Source: Pseudonocardia sp. 73-21
GTDB lineage: Bacteria; Actinomycetota; Actinomycetes; Mycobacteriales; Pseudonocardiaceae
Direction of reading: 5' to 3'
DNA length: 44,069 nt
Assembly (NCBI RefSeq): GCF_001899645.1
Contig: NZ_MKVV01000100.1
Location: 14,632 to 58,700, forward strand
Of the stretch, positions 14,664-23,645 are shown piece after piece. Made by a program: the position numbers and the translations under genes. Below the pieces are notes generated by a model that was given only the letters and a program-made list of their open reading frames with translations, did no database searches and had not been told where the DNA came from. Each line of letters begins with the position of its first letter. Position 1 is the first letter of the stretch.

Positions 14664-16283
14664 ATGACGCTACCGCGCAGTGCCGCCGATGTCCTGACCG
14701 ATCATGTCGTGTTCGAGGTGGAGTGCATCGACCGGATGTATCTCAACGTGTACGTGCCCGGCCTGCAGTACGCGGCCGGGTTGGTCGCGTTCGTGCACCG
14801 GCAGCTCGATCTCCCGATCGCCTCGACCGCACCCTTGGGGAAGATCACCGACGGGTTCGTCGCCGGGATGCACCGTTTCGCCCGTGACCAGCGGGTGCCG
14901 TGGGTGGACTTCGTCAAGGGCCAGCGTACGGACGACATCGCCCACGAGCACCTGGCCCGGTTCGACCAGGACGAAGGCGTGTTGTTCATCGGTCGCGCCC
15001 AGGAGAAGACGGGGCTGTTCCGCACCGAGAAACGCCGGGGCGACGACGGGCGGGCGTATCCGTGGATCGTGCGCGCCACCGGGGTGGTCAACCACTTCTA
15101 CGTCTACGCCGTGGACCGCGACTTCGGCCCGTTCTTCCTCAAGTTCTGCTCCTACTTCCCCTACAACGCCCGGCTGTGCATCAACGGCCACGAGTGGGCC
15201 AAACGCCAAGCCGCGAAGGAGGGCATCGGGCACACCGCGCTGGACAACGGGTTCGCCACCTGCGATGACCCGGCCGCGCTGCAAGCGGTCTGCGACCGGC
15301 TCGGACCCGCGCAGATCCAGGCGCTGCTCGACAAGTGGCTGCAGATTCTGCCCAGCCCGTTCAGCGACGCCGATCGGGCCGCGGGCTACCGCTACGAACT
15401 GTCGGTGCTGCAAGCCGAGTTCTCCCTGACCCAGGTGCTGGACCGGCCGGTCTCGGGGCGGGTGTTCTTCGAACACGTCATCCGCGACAACCTCGACGCC
15501 GGCCGCCCCGACCAGGTCAGCCTGATCTTCGACCGGCAGTTGGTGCGGCGCGGTCCGCGGCCGACTCCGGGACGGTTCCGCACCCGGGTGATCACCAACG
15601 GGGTCACACCCAGCGTGCACATCGACTACAAGAACACCCGGATCAAGCAGTACCACAAGGAAGGACGGGCGCTACGGACCGAGACCACGATCAACAACCC
15701 CGGCGACTTCGGGATCAAGAAACGGCTGACCCATCTGCCCGAACTCCGGGAGATCGGCTACTCCGCCAACAGGCGCCTGCTCGGCGTCCAACGACTCAGC
15801 CACAACCCGATCCGCGCCGCCGAGGCCTTCCACACCGTGCACGACCCGATCATCACCGACGACGGCGCCCGGATCGCCGGGCTCCGCCTGGGTGACCGTC
15901 GCGCCCACGGGCTGCTCCAGGCACTGCTGGTGTTCCGGCTGCTCCCGAACGGATTCCTCAACCGTGACCTGCGCGGCCTGCTCGCCGGGCTACTGGGCCG
16001 AGAACCCGAGGAGATCAGCACCGGGCAAGTCAGCTACGACCTACGACGGCTCCGCGCGCACGGCCTGATCAACCGCGTCCCGCACAGTCACCGCTACCGG
16101 GTCACCAACACCGGGCTACACCACGCCATGCTGATCACCCACCTGCAGACCCGGGTCCTGCAGCCCGGCCTGGCCCAGCTCACCGACCCCAACCCACCAC
16201 GACCGACGGTGCTGCGCACCGCCGCCCGCAACTACCAGCGCGCCCTCGACCAACTCACCCAGGAGACCCAACTTGCCGCATGA
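14664..16283 (+). CDS. Conserved-looking protein of unknown function with C-terminal winged helix
   Basis: 539 residues from the ATG at 14664, which has GGAG seven bases upstream. I do not recognise a named domain in the first 420 residues, though I recall similar unnamed proteins in other bacteria. Strong motif-like segments are VECIDRMYLNVYVPGLQ, GVLFIGRAQEKTGLFRTEKR, GPFFLKFCSYFPYNARLCIN, HIDYKNTRIKQYHKEGRALR and TETTINNPGDFGIKKRL. They are rich in Lys/Arg/Tyr/His, suggesting nucleic-acid handling. The C-terminus (about 440-500) resembles a winged helix (VSYDLRRLRAHGLINRV, HRYRVTNTG). It lies alone between an IS481 element and tRNA-Pro, so it may be mobile or carried by mobile DNA. No transmembrane segment or signal peptide is seen. 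Confidence 0.75.
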   Translation: MTLPRSAADVLTDHVVFEVECIDRMYLNVYVPGLQYAAGLVAFVHRQLDLPIASTAPLGKITDGFVAGMHRFARDQRVPWVDFVKGQRTDDIAHEHLARFDQDEGVLFIGRAQEKTGLFRTEKRRGDDGRAYPWIVRATGVVNHFYVYAVDRDFGPFFLKFCSYFPYNARLCINGHEWAKRQAAKEGIGHTALDNGFATCDDPAALQAVCDRLGPAQIQALLDKWLQILPSPFSDADRAAGYRYELSVLQAEFSLTQVLDRPVSGRVFFEHVIRDNLDAGRPDQVSLIFDRQLVRRGPRPTPGRFRTRVITNGVTPSVHIDYKNTRIKQYHKEGRALRTETTINNPGDFGIKKRLTHLPELREIGYSANRRLLGVQRLSHNPIRAAEAFHTVHDPIITDDGARIAGLRLGDRRAHGLLQALLVFRLLPNGFLNRDLRGLLAGLLGREPEEISTGQVSYDLRRLRAHGLINRVPHSHRYRVTNTGLHHAMLITHLQTRVLQPGLAQLTDPNPPRPTVLRTAARNYQRALDQLTQETQLAA

Positions 16284-16305
16284 ACACGAACTTGACTCGA
16301 TCACA

Positions 16306-16318
16306 CCGACTTCGTCGG
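16306..16318 (+). terminator. Short hairpin after the orphan gene
   Basis: CCGAC-TTC-GTCGG is a 5-bp stem with a 3-nt loop, 23 nt after the stop codon. Weak, with no T-tract. Confidence 0.3.
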
Positions 16319-16920
16319 CCCAAGTCTTCTAGTGTGGTGGGCCGATGTTAGAAACAAACAACACCGCCGACCAGCTGGCCGGTTCCCATCTGCGTGGTGT
16401 CCTGCCGGGGGCACCGCCGGGGGCTGCTTCAGCACGCACGCCGAGTGAGCGTGTGAGGCCGCCGCCACCGGCGAATCCCGATGCCGACGTGGCCGATCGC
16501 CATCCGCCACATACGCACCGACGACGGCCCAGACGCCGACGTCGGGCACGCCGCCAACTGCCTGGGGCCTGGACCGGGTACCGCGTCGTCGGCACAGGCC
16601 GGTGCAGAGACGAAAACTGGAACGTCGCGGACGGGAACCAGTCGGTCATGCCGACCCCTTGACCCACCGAGCTGATCATCGGCGGGCGACGATCACGCTG
16701 GACCATCCTCCGCCAAACGCGCCGAACGGTCGTCAACCATCGCCAACAGGCCCCGAAACCTGGAGCAGACTGTGACCCCGTTTCGTCGGCTCCGACGCCG
16801 TGCTCCAGATTTGCTCCAGTTGCGCGTGCGTGGGCGTCTTTAATGATCCACACGAAGATCACGTCGAGATCGACAGCGGGTCTCTGTAACCGACGATTGC
16901 TGCAGGTCAGAACATGAAAT
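16319..16920. other. Intergenic stretch between orphan gene and tRNA-Pro
   Basis: No convincing gene; open frames here have random-looking composition. TGCTCCAG occurs three times near the right part (one inverted at about 16762-16769, two direct at about 16802-16821), a spacing that could be a protein-binding site or an old attachment region beside the tRNA. No integrase gene and no copy of the tRNA 3' end was found. Confidence 0.4.
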
Positions 16921-16950
16921 GGGCGGTTCCCCCGTCGAGAGGAACCGCCC
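16921..16950 (-). terminator. Terminator of tRNA-Pro
   Basis: GGGCGGTTCC (16921-16930) and GGAACCGCCC (16941-16950) form a perfect 10-bp stem with a 10-nt loop, about 10 nt after the tRNA 3' end. The minus-strand sequence after the stem (ATTTCATG) has only a short T-run. Confidence 0.75.
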
Positions 16951-16960
16951 GTTCCGGCCG

Positions 16961-17034
<74 letters not shown>

Positions 17035-17247
17035 GCCGCCCCCGAGGAGGCCTCACAACCCTACAACACAGCGATCTGAGGCCGTTCGGCCGGTCATGGC
17101 TCCCCCAAAACGGCTGGTAGCCGCACCCACTGCCCGCCGCCGGTTGCCCGTCGGCTGCGACCCCGTCAGTGTCGGCCGACCGACACCTCCCCACCACCGC
17201 CGATGGTCGCCCGACGTGGGCGACTTTGGGGGGTACCCGTCAGTAAC

Positions 17248-18372
17248 TTAAACCGAGGCCTGGGCCGGGATCGGGGGCGCCGCCGCCACCAGCGGGAACG
17301 TGGCGCGGACGGCGAACCCGCCTCCCGCGGACGTGCCGGCCGACAGCTCGCCCCCCACCGACGTGACGCGCTCGACCAGGCCGCTGAGGCCCGCACCACC
17401 GGCGGCGAAGGCGACGCGGCGGCGGCGGGCCGGGGCGGCGTTGACCACCTGGACGTACAGCTCGTCGGGGTGCCAGGTCAGGTCGACGCGCACGGACGCG
17501 CCCGCGGCGTGGCGCACGGCGTTCGTGAGCGACTCCTGCACCACCCGGTAGACGGCCCGCCCGACGCCCGGAGCGACCTCGGTGCGGGCGCCGTGGTGGG
17601 TGATCTCCACGTCCACGCCGGCGGCCTGGGCGCCGGCGACCAGCGCGGCCATCTCGGCGAGCCCGGCACGCTGCTCGGCCCCGCCGTCGGCGAGGCCCAG
17701 GGCCACCCGCATCTCCGCGAGCGCCCGCTTCGCGAGGCCACGGATCCGTTCGGCCGCCTCGCGGGTGGGCTCCTCCTGCGTGGACGCGGCGAGGGCGGCG
17801 GCGCCGACGGCGATGAGGGTGGCGTGGTGGCCGACGGCGTCGTGGATCTCCCGGCCGATGCGGGCGCGCTCCTGGGCCCGTGCGGCGTCCTGGGAGGCCG
17901 CGAGTGCGTCCTCGCGGACCTGCTCGAGCTCGCGGAGGCTGGCGGTCAGCCGGGTGCGGGTGGCCATCAGGAGGCCTACGAACGCGGGCGCGACGGCGTT
18001 GATCCCGACGTAGGCGACGGTGAGCACGATCTGCTGCCAGCTCAGGTCCTGGGTGACCAGGACGGGGGTCACGGCGGCGACCACCGGCAGCACCAGCCAC
18101 GGCAGCGTGCCCCACACCCGCCCGTTGCGACGCCCCAGCGCGTAGAGCGAGACGACGGCGGCAGGCCAGCCGAGCCCGCCCGCCAGCCCCCACAGCCCAC
18201 CCAGGACGGCCAGGGGCGGCCACAGGTGGCGCAGCGGCAGTACCAGGCAGGCCACGAGCCCCGCCGTGAGCGACCAGGTGAACGGGGGGTGCGACAGCAG
18301 GACGGCACCGACGGGGATTCCGACCGCCGCCAGCTCCACCCCGCCCCGATGCAGCGCTGCGGTCCAGTTCAC
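17248..18372 (-). CDS. NarL-type sensor histidine kinase
   Basis: About 374 residues. Four to five N-terminal hydrophobic segments (to about residue 140) anchor it in the membrane with almost no extracellular domain, so it probably senses a membrane state. The dimerisation/phosphoacceptor domain (HisKA_3) holds the phosphorylated His in RIGREIHDAVGHHATL. The HATPase domain has VVQESLTNAVRHAAG and a GAGLSGLVERV glycine box. The GTG at 18372 overlaps the response-regulator stop by GTGA; a GTG four codons upstream (MGCR) is less likely. Signal and targets are unknown. Confidence 0.88.
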   Translation of the reverse strand: MNWTAALHRGGVELAAVGIPVGAVLLSHPPFTWSLTAGLVACLVLPLRHLWPPLAVLGGLWGLAGGLGWPAAVVSLYALGRRNGRVWGTLPWLVLPVVAAVTPVLVTQDLSWQQIVLTVAYVGINAVAPAFVGLLMATRTRLTASLRELEQVREDALAASQDAARAQERARIGREIHDAVGHHATLIAVGAAALAASTQEEPTREAAERIRGLAKRALAEMRVALGLADGGAEQRAGLAEMAALVAGAQAAGVDVEITHHGARTEVAPGVGRAVYRVVQESLTNAVRHAAGASVRVDLTWHPDELYVQVVNAAPARRRRVAFAAGGAGLSGLVERVTSVGGELSAGTSAGGGFAVRATFPLVAAAPPIPAQASV

Positions 18373-19001
18373 CCGACACCCCACCCCTGCGCCAGCAACG
18401 CGGCCTGCACCCGGTTGTCGGCCCCCACCTTGTTGAGCAGCGCCGACACGTACTTCTTGACGGTAGCCTCGGCCAGCCCGAGACGACAGCCGATCGCCGC
18501 GTTGGACTCGCCCGCGGCCAGCCCGCGCAGCACCTGCTGCTCGCGGAGCGACAGCCGCGGCGGCGACGGGGGCGGCCCCGCCGCGAGCTTCGGGAGCAGG
18601 CGGGCGGTGATCCGGGGGTCCAGCACGGCACCCCCCGCGGCGAGGTCGCGCACGGCGCGCACCAGCACCTCGGGGTCGGCGTCCTTGAGCAGGAAACCCT
18701 GCACACCGAGGCCGAGCGCCTCGGTGACGTACTCGTCGAGGTCGAACGTGGTGAGCACGGCCGCCGGCGGTGCGTCGGGGCGCGCACAGAGCACGCGCAG
18801 CGCCTCCAGGCCGGTCATGCCGGGCATCTGGACGTCGGCGAGCACGACGTCGGGCCGGTGCTCGTCGACGGCGCGGAGCAGCCCCCGGCCGTCCTCGGCC
18901 TGTCCGACGACCGTGATCGCGCCACCGGCCTCGAGGACGGTGCGCAGCCCGGCCAGCAGCAGTGGCTCGTCGTCGGCGAGGACGACGCGGACGGGGAGCA
19001 T
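18369..19001 (-). CDS. NarL/LuxR-family response regulator
   Basis: 210 residues. The receiver domain has the acidic pair in VVLADDEPL, the phospho-acceptor Asp in VVLADVQMPGMTG, and the conserved Lys in FLLKDADPE. The LuxR-type HTH at the C-terminus reads LSLREQQVLRGLAAGESNAA then GLAEATVKKYVSALLNKVG. It is transcribed before its kinase partner, with a 4-nt overlap. It follows der after about 10 nt and may be part of that transcript. Confidence 0.92.
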   Translation of the reverse strand: MLPVRVVLADDEPLLLAGLRTVLEAGGAITVVGQAEDGRGLLRAVDEHRPDVVLADVQMPGMTGLEALRVLCARPDAPPAAVLTTFDLDEYVTEALGLGVQGFLLKDADPEVLVRAVRDLAAGGAVLDPRITARLLPKLAAGPPPSPPRLSLREQQVLRGLAAGESNAAIGCRLGLAEATVKKYVSALLNKVGADNRVQAALLAQGWGVG

Positions 19002-19011
19002 GCCCGGGAGG

Positions 19012-20448
19012 TTACTTCCGCGCGCGCTTCTCCCGCACCCGGATCGCGATGCGGACCGGCGAGCCGGTGAACCCGAATTCCTCGCGCAGCTTGCGCTCCA
19101 GGAACCGCCGGTAGCCGGCCTCCAGGAACCCGCTGGTGAACAGCACGAACGTCGGCGGCCGCGTGGCCGCCTGCGTCGCGAAGAGGATCTTGGGCTGCTT
19201 GCCGCTGCGGACCGGCGGCGGCGTGGAGGCGACGATGTCCGACAGCCAGCCGTTGAGCCGGCCCGTGGGGATGCGCCGGTCCCAGGACGCGAGCGCGGTG
19301 CGCAGCGCGGGGGCGATCTTCGTGACCGACCGGCCGGTGAGCGCCGAGACGTTGACGCGCTCGGCCCACCGCACGCTGACGAGGTCGCGTTCCAGCTCGC
19401 GCTTCATGGCCAGCCGCCGGTCCTCGTCGACGAGGTCCCACTTGTTGAACACCAGCACGAGCGCGCGGCCGGCCTCCTGCACCATCGTGATGACGCGCTG
19501 GTCCTGCTCGGCGATGGGCTCGCTGGCGTCGATCAGCACGAGAGCCACCTCGGCGGCCTCGATGGCGGCCTGGGTGCGCAGGCTGGCGTAGTACTCCATG
19601 CCGCTGGCGGTCTTGACGCGCTTGCGCAGCCCCGCGGTGTCGACGAAGCGCCACACCTCGTCGTCGAGCTCGACCAGGGAGTCGACGGGGTCGACGGTGG
19701 TGCCGGCGACGTCGTGGACGACCGAGCGGACCTCGCCGGAGACCTTGTTGAGCAGGCTCGACTTGCCGACGTTCGGCTTGCCGATCAGCGCGACGCGTCG
19801 CGGTCCGCCGCGGGCGTTCGCGCCGAAGTCGTCGCGGGGGGTCTCGGGCAGCTTCTCCAGGATGACGTCGAGCAGGTCGCCCGAGCCGCGGCCGTGCAGG
19901 CCCGACACGGCGTAGGGCTCGCCGAGGCCGAGGCGCCACAGCGCGGTGATGTCGGAGGTCAGCCGGTCGTCGTCGACCTTGGTGGCCACCAGGATCACCG
20001 GGATGTCGCCCTTGCGCAGGATCCGCGCGACGGCCTCGTCGGTGGTGGTGGCGCCGACGCTCGCGTCCACCACGAGCATCACGGCGTCGGCCGAGCGGAT
20101 GGCCAGCTCGGCCTGGGCGGCGACGGCGGCCTGCAGGCCGCGGGCGTCGGGTTCCCAGCCGCCGGTGTCGAGCAGCGTGAAGCGCCGCCCGTTCCAGAGG
20201 GCGTCGTAGGCGACGCGGTCGCGGGTGACGCCGGGGACGTCCTGGACGACGGCCTCGCGGCGGCCGAGCAGGCGGTTGACCAGCGTGGACTTGCCCACGT
20301 TGGGCCGCCCCACGACGGCCAGAACCGGCGCCGGGGTCAGGACCGCGTCCTCGACCCCGTCGAGGAGGTCCTGGTCCGCGGGCGCGAACTCGCCGGGGTC
20401 GAGCCCGAGTGCGGCCATCGCCGCGCGGTCGTCGGGTCCTGCAGTCAT
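19012..20448 (-). CDS. der: Ribosome biogenesis GTPase Der (EngA)
   Basis: 478 residues. Essential GTPase with two tandem G domains that acts in 50S ribosomal subunit maturation. The first G domain has VVGRPNVGKSTLVNRLLG (about residue 42), PGVTRD, DTGG and ATKVD. The second has LIGKPNVGKSSLLNK, AGTTVDP, DTAG and NKWD. A KH-like C-terminal domain ends in the basic IRVREKRARK. The N-terminal extension of about 35 residues is usual in actinobacteria. The ATG at 20448 overlaps the plsC stop (ATGA). Confidence 0.97.
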   Translation of the reverse strand: MTAGPDDRAAMAALGLDPGEFAPADQDLLDGVEDAVLTPAPVLAVVGRPNVGKSTLVNRLLGRREAVVQDVPGVTRDRVAYDALWNGRRFTLLDTGGWEPDARGLQAAVAAQAELAIRSADAVMLVVDASVGATTTDEAVARILRKGDIPVILVATKVDDDRLTSDITALWRLGLGEPYAVSGLHGRGSGDLLDVILEKLPETPRDDFGANARGGPRRVALIGKPNVGKSSLLNKVSGEVRSVVHDVAGTTVDPVDSLVELDDEVWRFVDTAGLRKRVKTASGMEYYASLRTQAAIEAAEVALVLIDASEPIAEQDQRVITMVQEAGRALVLVFNKWDLVDEDRRLAMKRELERDLVSVRWAERVNVSALTGRSVTKIAPALRTALASWDRRIPTGRLNGWLSDIVASTPPPVRSGKQPKILFATQAATRPPTFVLFTSGFLEAGYRRFLERKLREEFGFTGSPVRIAIRVREKRARK

Positions 20449-21101
20449 GATGCTGTACTCCGTAGCTGATCGAGTTCTCGGACCATCCCGGCCAGTGCGG
20501 CCCGGACGGTCTCGGTGGCGGCGGTGAGGCCGGTGCGGCCCCCGCCTGCCGGGACGTGCAGTGGCTCCCCCACCAGGACGTCGACGCGGGGGCGCCAGCG
20601 TCGTGCGGACCCGTCGGGGCGCCGGGTGCCCCGGCACACCACCGGGACCACCACCGCCCCGCCGCTGCGCGCCAGCCAGGCCGCGCCGTGCTGCGCCGCG
20701 GCCACGTCGCCGGACCCGCGCGTGCCCTCGGGGAACACCGCGACGAGCCCCCCGCCGCGCAGTACCCCGACGGCCGCCAGCAGCGGCCGCCGGTCGGGTT
20801 CGCCGCGGCGCACCGCGAGCTGGCCGATCCGCGGCAGCACGAGCCCGAGCGGCCCCCTGAACATCTCCCGCTTGACCAGGAACACCGCGCGGCGCCGAAG
20901 TAGTCCGAACAGCAGCGGCCCGTCGACGAACGCGCTGTGGTTGGCCACCAGCACCACCGGGCCGCAGGCGGGGATCCGCTCGCGGTGGTGGACGTGCAGC
21001 CGGTAGAGCGGCAGGAACAGCCAGGTGCCGATCCAGCGGGCCAGGTCGTGCAGTCGGGGCCAGGATCCGGGAGGGAGATCGGCCCCCGTGGCCGTGATCA
21101 C
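20445..21101 (-). CDS. 1-acyl-sn-glycerol-3-phosphate acyltransferase (PlsC-like)
   Basis: 218 residues. The acyltransferase block I is NHSAFVD (the HX4D catalytic motif) and block III is FPEGTRGSG; a hydrophobic N-terminal helix (GTWLFLPLYRLHV) suggests membrane association. The family transfers an acyl chain to lysophosphatidic acid or related acceptors in phospholipid synthesis. It sits between cmk and der, overlapping both by 4 nt, a common actinobacterial arrangement. The exact acceptor cannot be told from sequence. Confidence 0.9.
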   Translation of the reverse strand: MITATGADLPPGSWPRLHDLARWIGTWLFLPLYRLHVHHRERIPACGPVVLVANHSAFVDGPLLFGLLRRRAVFLVKREMFRGPLGLVLPRIGQLAVRRGEPDRRPLLAAVGVLRGGGLVAVFPEGTRGSGDVAAAQHGAAWLARSGGAVVVPVVCRGTRRPDGSARRWRPRVDVLVGEPLHVPAGGGRTGLTAATETVRAALAGMVRELDQLRSTAS

Positions 21102-21802
21102 CGGAGAAGTCCCCGCTCGACAGCCAGCGCCAGGAGGGCGTAGAGCACGTCGTCGACCGACAGGTTGTCGGTGTCGAGCACGGTGGCGTCCTCGGCGACC
21201 TGCAGCGGCGAGGTCTTGCGCGTGGTGTCGAACTGGTCGCGGCGCCGGACGTCGGCCAGCACCTGTTCGACGTCGCCCGAGCGGCCGGCCTTGCGGTCCT
21301 GGGCGCCCCGGCGCGCGGCCCGGACCTGCTCCGACGCGGTCAGGTAGACCTTGAGCGGGGCGTCCGGGACCACGACGCTGCCGATGTCGCGGCCCTCCAC
21401 CACGATGCCGCCGCGCTCGACGAGGCCCTCGTCGATGAGCCGGCGCTGGTGCAGCACCAGCGCCTCGCGCACGGCGGGCCGCGCCGACACCGCGCTCACC
21501 GCGCCGGTGACCTCGGGTCCGCGGATCTGGGCCTCGACGTTCTCGCCGGCGAGCAGTACGGCGGGCGCGGACGGGTCGGTGACCGAGCGGAGGTCCGCGG
21601 CCGCGGAGACGGCGACCTTCTCGGCCTCGTCGCTCGACGGGTCGAGCCCGGCGCGCAGCACGGCAAGCGTCACGGCCCGGTACATCGCGCCCGTGTCCAG
21701 GTAGGCCGCCGACGACTCCCGCGCCAGCCGGCGCGAGACGGTGGACTTCCCGGTGCCGGACGGTCCGTCCATCGCCACGACCCCGCGCAGCATGCCGGTC
21801 AC
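21098..21802 (-). CDS. cmk: Cytidylate kinase
   Basis: 234 residues. It phosphorylates (d)CMP with ATP in the cytosol. The P-loop is AMDGPSGTGKSTVSRRLA (about residue 10), followed by YLDTGAMYRAVTL, the CMP-binding EGRDIGSVVVPDA and a lid region RRRDQFDTTRKTSPL. Length and motifs are normal for bacterial Cmk. It is the first of the coupled cmk-plsC-der set. Confidence 0.97.
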   Translation of the reverse strand: MTGMLRGVVAMDGPSGTGKSTVSRRLARESSAAYLDTGAMYRAVTLAVLRAGLDPSSDEAEKVAVSAAADLRSVTDPSAPAVLLAGENVEAQIRGPEVTGAVSAVSARPAVREALVLHQRRLIDEGLVERGGIVVEGRDIGSVVVPDAPLKVYLTASEQVRAARRGAQDRKAGRSGDVEQVLADVRRRDQFDTTRKTSPLQVAEDATVLDTDNLSVDDVLYALLALAVERGLLR

Positions 21803-21892
21803 CGTTGACTACCCCTCTTCCGGGCCAGCGGCCCCTCCCGCCGCTTCACCGGCCGAACACACAACGCACCCCATCATGCCGTGCGGCCCCGC

Positions 21893-22258
21893 TCAGTCCT
21901 GGGGCAGGTCCCGGCGCAGCGCCGCGGCGCCGCGCAGGTAGGGGTGCCGCAGCTCGGCGCGGGTGCGCTCGGTCTCGACGTGGGCCAGCAGCCGCACCGT
22001 GCGCGGCAGCGAGCCGGGGACCCCGATCTCGGTGGCCGACAGCAGCGGCACGTCGGTGAGCCCGAGCAGCCGCGCCGCGTAGGCGGGGAACTCCGCGGTG
22101 AGGTCGGGTGTGGCGGTGAAGACGATCGAGATGATGTCGTCGGCCACCAGGTCGTTGCGCTCCAGCATGGCCGTGACCAGCTCGGCGGAGCCCTCCAGGA
22201 TGTCGTCGCGGGAGTCGGCGTCCACCTGCACCGCCCCCCGCACCGCGCGGACCGCCAC
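21893..22258 (-). CDS. aroH: Chorismate mutase, AroH class
   Basis: 121 residues. It converts chorismate to prephenate for Phe/Tyr synthesis. It aligns by eye with Bacillus AroH: VRAVRGAVQVDADSRDDI at the N-terminus with the active-site Arg, ISIVFTATPDLTAEFPAYAA in the middle, and RHPYLRGAAALRRDL at the end. AroH enzymes are trimeric with active sites between subunits. It lies 5 nt after rluB on the same strand. The GTG at 22258 is the only sensible start. Confidence 0.92.
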   Translation of the reverse strand: MAVRAVRGAVQVDADSRDDILEGSAELVTAMLERNDLVADDIISIVFTATPDLTAEFPAYAARLLGLTDVPLLSATEIGVPGSLPRTVRLLAHVETERTRAELRHPYLRGAAALRRDLPQD

Positions 22259-22263
22259 CGCGC

Positions 22264-23067
22264 CTACATCCCTACGGACTTGTACAGCGAGCCGACCTCG
22301 GTCCTGTTCAGCGGCCGGAACTTGCCGGGGCGCTGGTTGCCCAGGTGGACGTCGCCGACGGCGGTGCGCACCAGCCGCTGCACTGGGTGCCCGACCTCCT
22401 CGAGCAACCGGCGCACCACGTGCTTGCGCCCCTCGTGGATCACCAGCTCCACCATGGAGCGGCCGGCGTGGAAGTCGACGAGCTTGAACGAGTGCACGGC
22501 CACGAGACCGTCCTCCAGCTCGACGCCGGCCTTGAGCCGCTTGCCCATGTCACGCGGCACCTGGCCCATGACCTCCGCCAGGTAGGTCTTCTCCACCTCG
22601 TAGGAGGGGTGCATCAGCCGGTGGCCGAGGTCGCCGTCGTTGGTGAGCAGCAGCAGACCCTCGGTCTCGGCGTCGAGCCGGCCCACGTGGAACAGCCGGC
22701 CGCGGGCGCCGCCGTCGAAGTGCTCGTCCATGATGCCGCGCTCGACGATGAGGTCGCCGACGCACATGCGGCCCTGGTCGTCGGACATCGTGGAGAGGAT
22801 GCCGCGCGGCTTGTTGAGCGCGAGGTGCACCAGCCCCTCGGCGATGACGATGCGCGAGCCGTCGACGTGCACGACGGCGGTCTCGGGACGCACTCGGCGG
22901 CCCATCTCGCGCACGATCTTGCCGTCGACGCTGACGCGCCCCTCGGCGATCAGCTCCTCGGCGGCGCGGCGGGAGGCGACACCGGCCTGGGCCAGCACCT
23001 TCTGGAGGCGGACGCCGTCGGGATGGTCGGCGATGGGCGGACGTTGATCAGTCATTTCCGGTTTCAC
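22264..23067 (-). CDS. rluB: rRNA pseudouridine synthase, RluB/RsuA family
   Basis: 267 residues. The N-terminal S4 RNA-binding domain (VRLQKVLAQAGVASRRAAEE) is followed by a pseudouridine synthase domain with the catalytic Asp in GRLDAETEGLLLLTNDG and with LNKPRGILST. It modifies a uridine in 23S rRNA during ribosome assembly. The GTG at 23067 overlaps the scpB stop (GTGA); an ATG four codons later is an alternative. Its position after scpAB is conserved in actinobacteria. Confidence 0.93.
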   Translation of the reverse strand: MKPEMTDQRPPIADHPDGVRLQKVLAQAGVASRRAAEELIAEGRVSVDGKIVREMGRRVRPETAVVHVDGSRIVIAEGLVHLALNKPRGILSTMSDDQGRMCVGDLIVERGIMDEHFDGGARGRLFHVGRLDAETEGLLLLTNDGDLGHRLMHPSYEVEKTYLAEVMGQVPRDMGKRLKAGVELEDGLVAVHSFKLVDFHAGRSMVELVIHEGRKHVVRRLLEEVGHPVQRLVRTAVGDVHLGNQRPGKFRPLNRTEVGSLYKSVGM

Positions 23068-23645
23068 ATTTCATCGATGGCGTCGACGTCGGGGAGCAGC
23101 GGTGCCAGTGGCGGCAGCTCCTCGAGCGACGAGAGTCCGAGCCGTTCCAGGAACAGCTCGGTCGTGCAGAACAGGGTGCCCTGGGTGGCGTGGTCGACGC
23201 CGACCTCGTGCACCAGCCCGCGGGTGAGCAGCGTGCGCAGCACGCCGTCGCAGTTGACGCCGCGCACGGCCGACACCCGGGCGCGGGTGACGGGCTGGCG
23301 GTAGGCGACGACGGCGAGCGTCTCCAGGGCTGCGCGGGTGAGGCGGGCGCGCTGGCCGTCGAGCAGGAGGCGCTCGACGTGCGGCGCGTAGACGTCGCGG
23401 GTGTAGAAGCGCCAGCCACCGCCGATGTTGCGCAGGTCGATGCCGCGTTCCTGCTCCGTGTAGCCGACCGCGAGCCGCTGCAGTGCGGCCCGGACCCGCG
23501 CGACGGGCTGGCCGAGCGCGAGCGCGAACGCCTCGTCCTCGGTGGGGGCGTCGACGACGAGCAGGAGAGCCTCCAGGGCAGCATCGAGACGGACGTCGTC
23601 GAGCAGCTCGTCGAGATCGGTGCTCACGGGGGCTGGATCACTCAT
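23064..23645 (-). CDS. scpB: Segregation and condensation protein B
   Basis: 193 residues with two winged-helix domains (AALEALLLVVDAPTEDEAFA; RAALETLAVVAYRQPVTRAR) typical of ScpB (DUF387). It forms the SMC-ScpAB complex that organises and segregates the chromosome. It overlaps scpA by 8 nt and rluB by 4 nt. Confidence 0.95.
   Translation of the reverse strand: MSDPAPVSTDLDELLDDVRLDAALEALLLVVDAPTEDEAFALALGQPVARVRAALQRLAVGYTEQERGIDLRNIGGGWRFYTRDVYAPHVERLLLDGQRARLTRAALETLAVVAYRQPVTRARVSAVRGVNCDGVLRTLLTRGLVHEVGVDHATQGTLFCTTELFLERLGLSSLEELPPLAPLLPDVDAIDEM

Noticed and set aside
16345..16662. Small ORF after the orphan gene
   Set aside because: Low-complexity Arg/Pro composition, no RBS and no recognisable motif.
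17203..20469. 1,088-codon open frame on the plus strand
   Set aside because: Antisense to the kinase, response regulator and der genes, all of which have full motifs.
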